A DNA stretch of 30,367 nt from a virus, in IMG/VR virus record IMGVR_UViG_3300008107_004856, positions 1 to 30,367 of that record; one strand, given 5' to 3'. Numbering within the stretch: position 1 is the first letter of the stretch; every line of letters begins with the position of its first letter. The position numbers were made by a program, and so were the translations under genes. This document shows, in pieces, positions 16,545-23,452 of this stretch. The notes under the pieces are model-generated. The model saw only the letters and a program-made list of their open reading frames with translations, did not search any database and was not told the origin of the DNA.

Positions 16545-17621
16545 TTATTTGAATATATCCCAATTTAAAACCACATCATTTACAAATTTTCTTGTCAATA
16601 TGGATGATGTGTGTCCATACCAACTTTTTTCTAAATACTTTTTTTGTCCTTCAATATCTAACCCATTCATTTCTCTCCATATAACTTTTGGTAAATTATA
16701 ATTTCCATCATCTAAATTATAATCAAAGTTTCTAATACTCCATTCAATTAGACCTCCAAATGAAGATACGGAATTTTCTTCGAAAAACCAAAAGTATTTT
16801 TCAAAATCAATTCTATCTGAATACATTTTTACATATGGATTATTTTCTATTATAGTAGGTTGGTTCCAAGTATTTTGTATTTTCTTTTGTTCTATCATTT
16901 GTTGATATGGTGTTCCAAATTTTGGATTATCCCAAGTATCATATGGTGGAGTTCTTGTATCTAATGCATTTTTAGAAAAATTATTATTCATATTAAATGA
17001 ATAAAATTTTGTAACTCCAACTTTTTCTAACCAACTCAATAAACCAACCAAAGAATCAAACCAATCTATATATCTTTCTTCTTTGGACATTATGCTATCA
17101 AGATAATGTGCTGCAAATTCATCTACTTTACCAGGGTGTTCTGTTAAATTATATCCTCCCGTTAAATAATAATATCCATGTTGATAGCAATATTCCTTTT
17201 CTTCAAATTTAATAAAATCGTTTGTATGTGGGTGTGAATCATTTTTTTCCAACCATAATTTTGTTAAATCGTTTTTGGGATTTTCAACATATTTTGATGG
17301 TGAAATAAAAAAGGAATTTCTAGTCAATGTTGTCCATTGTGCTATAACTACTATATCTTTTGGGTTAATTTTTTGATTATAAATTAAATCATTTACTTTA
17401 TAAAATATTGAACGACATATTGTTTTATTATCATTTGTAATCGTTCCGTAATTATGAAATTCTGCATCTTTACCTAATGTTCTCCATAACCAATGAAACC
17501 AAGTATAGTCTTCTTTTACATCGTTTTTCCATCTATCTTCTTTTTCAGGTAAAGATATATTAACTCTATAATTGTGAGTAAATGAACAACCGGATGTAAC
17601 TATGTGTAACTTATTTTCCAC
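16545..17621 (-). CDS. SGNH/GDSL-like protein (long paralogue B), GTG start
   Basis: This 358-residue protein is a paralogue of the product of 11488-12561 over its full length. It has SGCSFT at residues 10-15, a TITNDNKTICRS block (compare SATNDNHTIANS), VIAQWTTLTRNSFFIS (compare VIAQWSNFSRQAFFIS), GGLIEWSIRNF and GHTSSIL (H337). The only start that keeps the SGCSFT strand is a GTG at 17621-17619, which overlaps the preceding SDR gene by 11 nt. A role in adding or removing acyl groups on the glycan is inferred from the fold and neighbours. The shared QW-x-FIS region is not a standard SGNH block and may define a separate subfamily. Confidence 0.6.
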   Translation of the reverse strand: MENKLHIVTSGCSFTHNYRVNISLPEKEDRWKNDVKEDYTWFHWLWRTLGKDAEFHNYGTITNDNKTICRSIFYKVNDLIYNQKINPKDIVVIAQWTTLTRNSFFISPSKYVENPKNDLTKLWLEKNDSHPHTNDFIKFEEKEYCYQHGYYYLTGGYNLTEHPGKVDEFAAHYLDSIMSKEERYIDWFDSLVGLLSWLEKVGVTKFYSFNMNNNFSKNALDTRTPPYDTWDNPKFGTPYQQMIEQKKIQNTWNQPTIIENNPYVKMYSDRIDFEKYFWFFEENSVSSFGGLIEWSIRNFDYNLDDGNYNLPKVIWREMNGLDIEGQKKYLEKSWYGHTSSILTRKFVNDVVLNWDIFK

Positions 17622-18567
17622 AATAAAAATTATATGTTTTTTGTAATGCTTCTTTAAATCCCAACTTTGGTAATAGTGCCAATGCTTTTTGTTTTGTAGT
17701 ATCCATTTGCCTTCTCATATCACCATTTGGTTTGGTAGTATCCCAATTTATAGATATATCCTTGCCACTAATTTTAATTAATTCTTCAATCATTGATTTA
17801 ATTGTAATTTCTTCACCTGCTCCAAAATTTACAGTCGTATGCATTCTCATTTCATATAATTGAATGATAGCATCTGCAACATCACCGGCATAAACAAAAT
17901 CTCTAACAGGAGTACCATCACCCCATGCTTCAATTGAATCGGTTGCTTCGTGTATTTTTTTACATTGTGTTGCAATTACCGTCCCATTTCCACTAAAATC
18001 ATCATACTCTCCAAATATATTTGCTGGTCTAATTATTGCCCAATGAAGATAATTATGCTGAACTTTATATGCTTCTAATAAAATTTCACCCATTCGTTTA
18101 CTCCAAGATGGAAACCAATCTGCTTCGGATGGCAATGTTTTCCATACACTTTCTTCTTCAAATTTTTCAGCAGGGGCATATACTCCAACCGAACTTACAA
18201 ATACTAACCAAATGTTATTTTTTGCACATTGGTTAATAATTTCAGTATTAATTTTAAACGATGGATATAAAAAATCAACTGGATTATTTTTTGCTCTCAA
18301 TGGAGAACCTTTAATACCAAATGTATTAAATACGACATCAGGTGTTTCAAAAAAGAAAAGGTTTTTTACATTTTCTTCAATTGTTAAATCCATTTGATAA
18401 AATGTAAAATTATCGGATTTTGGTAAATTATCTGAATATTTTAAATCCACACCAATTACATCATACCCTTTTTCTAAACATTTTTTTACTAAATGTATTC
18501 CTACTAAACCACTACATCCGGTTATAATAACTTTCTTCCTTCTATTTGCATTTGTCTCGTTACCCAT
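17611..18567 (-). CDS. GDP-L-fucose synthase-like SDR lacking the catalytic Tyr
   Basis: This 318-residue protein has the NAD(P) motif TGCSGLVG (16-23), VSSVGVY (124-130), RPANIFGEYDDF, WGDGTPVRDFVYAGD, and a C-terminal WDTTKPNGDMRRQMDTTK segment typical of GDP-fucose synthases (4-keto-6-deoxymannose epimerase/reductase). Relatives carry YxxxK in a form like YGWAKRM. Here the site reads PSWSKRMGE: K157 is present but the Tyr position is P153. I confirmed the codons on the minus strand (CCA TCT TGG AGT AAA). Activity is therefore uncertain; it may use another residue. The ATG at 18567 makes a 46-nt overlap with the preceding glycosyltransferase gene, and no nearer start exists. Confidence 0.85.
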   Translation of the reverse strand: MGNETNANRRKKVIITGCSGLVGIHLVKKCLEKGYDVIGVDLKYSDNLPKSDNFTFYQMDLTIEENVKNLFFFETPDVVFNTFGIKGSPLRAKNNPVDFLYPSFKINTEIINQCAKNNIWLVFVSSVGVYAPAEKFEEESVWKTLPSEADWFPSWSKRMGEILLEAYKVQHNYLHWAIIRPANIFGEYDDFSGNGTVIATQCKKIHEATDSIEAWGDGTPVRDFVYAGDVADAIIQLYEMRMHTTVNFGAGEEITIKSMIEELIKISGKDISINWDTTKPNGDMRRQMDTTKQKALALLPKLGFKEALQKTYNFYCGK

Positions 18568-19895
18568 TCTTTTTCTATTTTTTGTAAATTATTTTTAAAC
18601 ATTGTTTTATCTGCAAAGGATATTAAATGTTTTCTATTGTGTATTAATTTTTCTTTAATTGAAATATACCAATTATATAATTCTTCTAATGGCAAATTGG
18701 ATATTCTTTCTACCTCATTACATAATTTTAAATATCTTTCTTCATTATTTTGAATATCATCATAACTTTCATCTATAAACCCATCAAAAGTTTCAAATCC
18801 CAATGACCTTAAATATTTTAAATATCCATGTGCGCCAAATACAATAAAAGGTTGCAATACTGCCATTGGATTACATATTTTTTCAGTAAGAAATATATCT
18901 TTTTCGAAATTAGTCTCCGTAACAATGTATATATAGGAATCTAAATAAATTTCTTTTTTAAAAGCCTTTGCCACTTCAAACGATTCTTTATCTTCTGAAT
19001 TTTGTGTATCAACTTCTATTGGTATTTTATTTGCAAATAATTCTTCTGCATTTATAATTTCTAAATCAAATTTTTCATTTCCTGTTTTATATAGAGCTTT
19101 ATTTTCTGATTTTTTAAGAAAGCTTGAATATATTTTATCCCATAAGTTTTTACTTTCTAAAAAACAACCAAACGTATATCTAAAAGGTTTTTGTGAATTT
19201 CTATTTAAACATACAAAATGCTTATTTCTCTTTACATCAATTTCATTTTCATTAATTATAGTTGTTTCATATCCAAGAGTATTGTTAGGTCTATATTGTA
19301 GTTCTTTTATTTTTTTAGCAGTTGATATCAAAATACTATCTTCGAATAAAAAAGTATATCCAATATCTTTTATTTCTGGAAATAGTTCAAATAAATTTGA
19401 AGTTCCTACAAAAAATATAAAATGAGAAGGATGTAATCCAATAGATTGTATATCTTTATGAAACCTATTTATAAAATCTAAATCTGAAAATGGTTCATGT
19501 GAATAATTAATTACAAATTTTAATTTTTCCCATTTTGCCATTTGAACCGCCTTAAATGGTATATTTTTTATAAAAGATGTACTATATTTTTTATCCGTTG
19601 TAGATATTCTATCTTCTCTAATTAAATTTCTATGGTCACCATACAATTCTATTGGATAAAAATAAAATCCTAAAATATCAATATCTCCATTTAAATAAAC
19701 ATAATCCTTTGGATGCTTAATTAAGTTATGATACAATTCCGAATGGCAAGTGTGTAAAAGAAATTCTTGACTATTTGAATTATAATTGTATTCTTCGTTT
19801 GTATGATTGTATTTTAAAAAAACTTCTCTGTGCCATAAATTTGGATATGGACGATTTCTCATATAATCTTCTCTATCAAATGCAAATTTTATCAT
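18522..19895 (-). CDS. Putative glycosyltransferase, TFDGFIDESYD family (copy 2)
   Basis: This 457-residue protein is related to the product of 10065-11486. Shared blocks are LNRNSQKPFR at about residue 232, DSYIYIVTET (319-328), LTEKICNP (336-343), QPFIVFG (348-354) and TFDGFIDESYD (369-379). The TEK motif and following strand resemble the donor site of GT10-type fucosyltransferases. The N-terminal half differs strongly from copy 1, which suggests a different acceptor. Its 3' end overlaps the GDP-fucose synthase-like gene by 46 nt; a fucose-like donor made by that SDR and used here is an attractive but unproven link. Confidence 0.6.
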   Translation of the reverse strand: MIKFAFDREDYMRNRPYPNLWHREVFLKYNHTNEEYNYNSNSQEFLLHTCHSELYHNLIKHPKDYVYLNGDIDILGFYFYPIELYGDHRNLIREDRISTTDKKYSTSFIKNIPFKAVQMAKWEKLKFVINYSHEPFSDLDFINRFHKDIQSIGLHPSHFIFFVGTSNLFELFPEIKDIGYTFLFEDSILISTAKKIKELQYRPNNTLGYETTIINENEIDVKRNKHFVCLNRNSQKPFRYTFGCFLESKNLWDKIYSSFLKKSENKALYKTGNEKFDLEIINAEELFANKIPIEVDTQNSEDKESFEVAKAFKKEIYLDSYIYIVTETNFEKDIFLTEKICNPMAVLQPFIVFGAHGYLKYLRSLGFETFDGFIDESYDDIQNNEERYLKLCNEVERISNLPLEELYNWYISIKEKLIHNRKHLISFADKTMFKNNLQKIEKEWVTRQMQIEGRKLL

Positions 19896-19905
19896 AAAAT
19901 ATTTT

Positions 19906-20451
19906 TTAAAATGCTATCCACTTACCAGTCCCGTAATGTGGAAATTTTGATTTATATGTATAATAAATTACATCCGATGGGATTTCTCTTTTTGTATTCC
20001 AAGTTGCTTCCGTTGGTGTATAGGTTGAAACTCCATTATCTTCTACTACAAATACAATTGGTAAGTCAAAGTTTCTAGCGTATTTATGTACTTCATAAAA
20101 TATTCCACTTTCAAATGACATATCACCTACAAATACAAATACCTTTTCATCACTACCTTTTTGTTTAATTCCCATCGCAACACCCAATGCAATTGATAGG
20201 GTGCCTCCTACGATTGCCGATGCATAAAATTTATCATCTATATCACATAGTACCCAATCATTTTCCGAAACTCTTTTGAATATTTCAATCAGTTGTTCTT
20301 CGTTTCCATTTGATAAATGAATAGGTCCTCTAATTTTTCCTGCTTCCCAATGTTCTACTATTCTATCTTCAAATCGGATTAATTTTTCCGGTGTCCATCC
20401 AATTTCGGTTTCAGTTCTTACTATTGGATATTGTTCTAAATTTTTAATCAT
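19906..20451 (-). CDS. Thiamine-diphosphate enzyme, PP-domain subunit (E1-alpha-like, minimal)
   Basis: This 181-residue protein resembles E1-alpha subunits. Near residues 37-46 is EAGKIRGPIH, a family hallmark; SAIVGGTLSIALGVAMGIK (78-96) matches the loop before the cofactor site. The ThDP/Mg motif starts at GD (109-110) and ends at N139 in FVVEDN. Two things are odd. The motif reads GDM where GDG is usual. About 65 residues normally found between the IRG..H block and the IVGG block, including the RxHG loop, are missing, as is much of the C-terminal part. Its partner Pyr subunit is at 13883-14425. The start overlaps the previous stop by 8 nt. Likely a compact two-subunit ThDP enzyme in sugar modification. 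Confidence 0.8.
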   Translation of the reverse strand: MIKNLEQYPIVRTETEIGWTPEKLIRFEDRIVEHWEAGKIRGPIHLSNGNEEQLIEIFKRVSENDWVLCDIDDKFYASAIVGGTLSIALGVAMGIKQKGSDEKVFVFVGDMSFESGIFYEVHKYARNFDLPIVFVVEDNGVSTYTPTEATWNTKREIPSDVIYYTYKSKFPHYGTGKWIAF

Positions 20452-21166
20452 TTGTTATATTTTTATATAAAAGTTCTGCTACATTTTTGTGTCCATTTAT
20501 TGAAAAATGCCCATCATTTGAATCAATTTCATCAGATATTCTTAATTTGTTATTTTCTATATGGTTTTTTAAATTTTTATGTCCATTAAAATTGATAATA
20601 TTAACATCTTCGTTTTCTAATAAAAAATAATCATACAAAATAAAATAAGGTGTAAATCCTTTTGAAATTAAATAGGAATTTAATAAATAAATTTCTTTTT
20701 TATCAATTTTACTTTGTATATTTTCATCAAATATATTTAATACAAAATTTGAATAATAATCAAATAATGGTTTAAATTCTTCTTGTCCATTATAAGGCCA
20801 ATCGGAATAATGTATACTATTTAAATTATATTTAACACCATCCCACCAAATAGTTTTTCTTTGTGGCATAGTTATTTGTATTATTGCTATTTTATTTTTA
20901 TATTTTGATAAATCAGTATCATGTATATATTCAAACGTTGTTTTAAAAATATTTTCATTTGAATTACAAGATTCTGCTAAATTTATATAATCACATCCAA
21001 TTTTCTTTGATAAAATATTGGAATATCTTAATTCTTCTCGTATTTCAAAGTATTGATTTTTTCTTTTAGAAAGCATATATCCGTATTTATTTAAAATATC
21101 TGGGTCTTCTAGTCCTCCACCTTCGGTAAAGCTACAACCATTAAATAAAATAAAATCCGGATTCAT
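20444..21166 (-). CDS. SGNH/GDSL-like hydrolase (short form)
   Basis: This 240-residue protein has GCSFT at residues 10-14, with the preceding hydrophobic strand FILFN, in the SGNH block I position. INLAESCNSNENIFKT follows as a Gly/Asn block equivalent. Near the C-terminus SNDGHFSINGHKNVAELL (about 216-233) is a good match to the block V pattern with catalytic His before a GH..xA helix. This is the most convincing SGNH member in the window. Such enzymes deacylate or transfer acyl groups on glycans. It starts with a TAATG overlap on the 3,5-epimerase gene and overlaps the ThDP PP-subunit gene by 8 nt, so it is tied to the sugar pathway genes. Confidence 0.7.
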   Translation of the reverse strand: MNPDFILFNGCSFTEGGGLEDPDILNKYGYMLSKRKNQYFEIREELRYSNILSKKIGCDYINLAESCNSNENIFKTTFEYIHDTDLSKYKNKIAIIQITMPQRKTIWWDGVKYNLNSIHYSDWPYNGQEEFKPLFDYYSNFVLNIFDENIQSKIDKKEIYLLNSYLISKGFTPYFILYDYFLLENEDVNIINFNGHKNLKNHIENNKLRISDEIDSNDGHFSINGHKNVAELLYKNITND

Positions 21167-21711
21167 TATTTGTCTCTTTTTTGTAAAATTGGGTCATTGG
21201 TTGGCCATTCCATTTGGTATTCCGGGTCATTCCATTTAACTACACCTTGTTCATCTGCATCCACATAACCATCTTTGTAAAATAAGTTATAATGAAACAT
21301 ACAATCGGTTAATGCGTAGTGTCCATTTGCGAAACCTGGTGGAACTAATACTTGGTTTCTATCTTTTTCAGTTATCATAAAAGATTCCCACTCTCCAAAT
21401 GTAGGACTATTTTTTCTCATATCCAAAACAATTAGGTAAATATCTCCAACTGCGGCTTGTACTAATTTCCAAGTCTTATTATCATAATGCAATCCTCTTA
21501 ATACACCTTTGTATGATTTTGAGAATCTACCATGAATACTAATCTCACTTTTATCATAATGAATTTGTGTCATTACGGGATGTTCTTCCGAATGAAAAGT
21601 TGTAAATATCTCACCTCTATATTCTCTATAAATTGATGGAGTATATGTTGGTACTTCATAACCAAATTTTTTCGATGGAGTAATTTGAAACTCATCCCAT
21701 TTATTACTCAT
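21166..21711 (-). CDS. dTDP-4-dehydrorhamnose 3,5-epimerase-like (RmlC family)
   Basis: This is a cupin epimerase of 181 residues, the usual RmlC length. Family motifs are LRGLHY (71-76; H75 is the expected base), KLVQAAVGDIYLIVLDMR (82-99), SPTFGEW (102-108), VPPGFANGH (123-131, with Asn where HG is usual), an aromatic FYKD Tyr (145), and VKWNDPEYQMEWP near the C-terminus. An in-frame ATG at 21759 would overlap the upstream SDR by 47 nt; the ATG at 21711 follows that gene's stop as TAATATG, fits operon spacing and gives the family length, so I use 21711. It probably epimerises C3 and/or C5 of a 4-keto-6-deoxy nucleotide sugar, before reduction by a neighbouring SDR. Confidence 0.88.
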   Translation of the reverse strand: MSNKWDEFQITPSKKFGYEVPTYTPSIYREYRGEIFTTFHSEEHPVMTQIHYDKSEISIHGRFSKSYKGVLRGLHYDNKTWKLVQAAVGDIYLIVLDMRKNSPTFGEWESFMITEKDRNQVLVPPGFANGHYALTDCMFHYNLFYKDGYVDADEQGVVKWNDPEYQMEWPTNDPILQKRDK

Positions 21712-21712
21712 A

Positions 21713-22684
21713 TTATGTTTGATTTGCGTATCCCAAAGGAAATCCATTTCTAAATTCAAAGCCCATTTTTGGTACTATCATTTGATATGCCATTATAAGT
21801 TCTTTAATACCTCTATCTAAATCCCATTGTGGGCCCCATCCTGTTGCTTCTAACTTATCGTTTGATACAATGTAGTTCCTCTTATCTGGGTCCTCATAAT
21901 AGTCATCGTAGACCACAGCAAAGTCCTTTACATGAGATTGTATTTTTTCCAACAATTCTTGCTTTGAAAGATTTGCTTTACTCAATCCTACATTGAAAAC
22001 TTCACCTTTGTATTTATCATAATGTTGAATCATAAAACAAAAAGTAAATGCTACATCCTGTATATGGATAAAGTTTCTTTTAAATTGTTTTTCAAATACA
22101 ACGATATATTTGTCAGTTATTGCTTTATAAGTAAAATCGTTTACCAATAAGTCCGTTCTCATTCTTGGTGATACTCCAAATACCGTTGCTAATCTAAATA
22201 TGATTGCATCGGTACAATTTCTTAAAAAGTTTTCTGCATCACATTTTGTTTGTCCGTAAACTGATATTGGTGTGAGTGGTGATTCTTCGGTACATTCCAT
22301 TTGACCTGTACTTAAACCATAACCACTATTTGTGTTTGGGTATAAAATTTTTTTACCTTTTCCGTTTGTAAATTTAACTATGTTTACTATCTGGTCAAAG
22401 TTAATTTCTTTAGCTAATTGTGGGTCTTGTGCACATGCAGGGAATCCTACAATTGCTGCTAGGGGTATGATGATGTCGGCTTCATTACAGAGTTTTTCTA
22501 ATAATTCTTCGTTACGAACATCGCCATGTATAAATTTAAATTTCGATTTAGAGGTATATTGTAATAATGAAGTTTGATTAAATAACAATTTATCTAATAC
22601 AATAACTTCATAACTTTGTTCTAATAACTTTCCAACTAATACTGAACCCAAATATCCTGCACCACCTGTGATGAGTACTTTCAT
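21713..22684 (-). CDS. NAD-dependent nucleotide-sugar epimerase/reductase (extended SDR)
   Basis: This 323-residue protein has TGGAGYLGS (6-14), LAAIVGFPA (75-83), PNTNSGYG (116-123) and an intact YxxxK in SVYGQTKCDAE (Y143, K147). It also has RLATVFGVSPRMR and FIHIQDVA substrate-side motifs. It resembles UDP-glucose 4-epimerase-like SDRs that act on nucleotide sugars with the cupin epimerase encoded next to it. Of the three SDRs in the window it is the only one with the complete active site. A 4-ketoreductase or 4-epimerase step is likely. The upstream leader has AAAGAAAG, and the gap to the LamG-like gene is 9 nt. Confidence 0.9.
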   Translation of the reverse strand: MKVLITGGAGYLGSVLVGKLLEQSYEVIVLDKLLFNQTSLLQYTSKSKFKFIHGDVRNEELLEKLCNEADIIIPLAAIVGFPACAQDPQLAKEINFDQIVNIVKFTNGKGKKILYPNTNSGYGLSTGQMECTEESPLTPISVYGQTKCDAENFLRNCTDAIIFRLATVFGVSPRMRTDLLVNDFTYKAITDKYIVVFEKQFKRNFIHIQDVAFTFCFMIQHYDKYKGEVFNVGLSKANLSKQELLEKIQSHVKDFAVVYDDYYEDPDKRNYIVSNDKLEATGWGPQWDLDRGIKELIMAYQMIVPKMGFEFRNGFPLGYANQT

Positions 22685-22693
22685 AACTTTCTT

Positions 22694-23452
22694 TTAAAAA
22701 TAAATATTATCTTCTATATAAATTTGTGGATAGTTTCCACTAAATGTCATATCCCATATCTTATATCTAGTACATTGATTAAAGTTACAAAAGAATGCAA
22801 AATTATCTTTCAATGGATAATGACCATGAAATTTTCTTAACCCATCAAATAATTCATATGTGTATTCATTACTTTTATAATTTTTAACTATATCATCAAC
22901 TTCCGACATTTCTATTTGTTTATTCAATAAAAATGCAGTATCAAAATCAAAATCACCTATTTGTCTATGTTCTTCTTCGCATATCATAGAACCACATCCA
23001 AACCAATAAAATGCTCCTTCATATTGTTTCTTTTTAGTTCCTTTAAAAGATATACTACCAACTAAAAAATTATTAAAATAACATTTAATCTCATTATTAA
23101 CCGAATTGTCACAAATCATAACATATTCATTTAAGTTGTCAATATCTTCGTTTTCTATTTTATGTGTAACACTTGTATATTCATATTTACCAGATTTGTT
23201 ATCAAGTATCCACCAGCTATATACAGCATGACATTCGTTGTTTGTGTCTTTAAAAACACTAATTCCGGAATGCATTCCATTTCTTGAAAACATATAGTTT
23301 TCCTTTTCAACCTCTAAAAATTCTTGGTTTATTTTTACTTTTAAATACAAAGTAAAATCATTTGTCATATGGCCATCTATTCTTGCAGAAACAGAATACC
23401 TATCTTCTGGCAATATAAAAAATATACTATCTTTATTTATTCTTAAACTCAT
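22694..23452 (-). CDS. Stand-alone LamG/concanavalin-like domain protein
   Basis: This 252-residue protein appears to be a single jelly-roll domain. Evidence is the NDFTLYLKVKIN strand (compare TISVLVK in LamG), a NSVNNEIKCYFNNFLVGSIS pair and a GDFDFDTAFLLNKQIEMSEV segment, which is a form of the LamG end motif (G-x-IDx...LS..E). The last 45 residues (YPLKDNFAFFCNFNQC onward) look like the N-terminal strand of LamG moved to the C-terminus, as in the two neighbouring fusion proteins. There is no catalytic motif. The start overlaps the next gene's stop as ATGA. A glycan-binding role beside the GT7 fusion genes is likely, but the ligand is unknown. Confidence 0.6.
   Translation of the reverse strand: MSLRINKDSIFFILPEDRYSVSARIDGHMTNDFTLYLKVKINQEFLEVEKENYMFSRNGMHSGISVFKDTNNECHAVYSWWILDNKSGKYEYTSVTHKIENEDIDNLNEYVMICDNSVNNEIKCYFNNFLVGSISFKGTKKKQYEGAFYWFGCGSMICEEEHRQIGDFDFDTAFLLNKQIEMSEVDDIVKNYKSNEYTYELFDGLRKFHGHYPLKDNFAFFCNFNQCTRYKIWDMTFSGNYPQIYIEDNIYF

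Noticed and set aside
13883-20451. Pyruvate dehydrogenase E1 subunits as a metabolic gene pair
   Set aside because: Both chains lack large parts needed for the complex, and there is no E2 or E3; the surroundings are sugar modification genes.
21166-21759. Longer 197-residue form of the 3,5-epimerase
   Set aside because: The ATG at 21759 would overlap the upstream SDR by 47 nt and adds residues without family match; the ATG at 21711 follows the stop as TAATATG.
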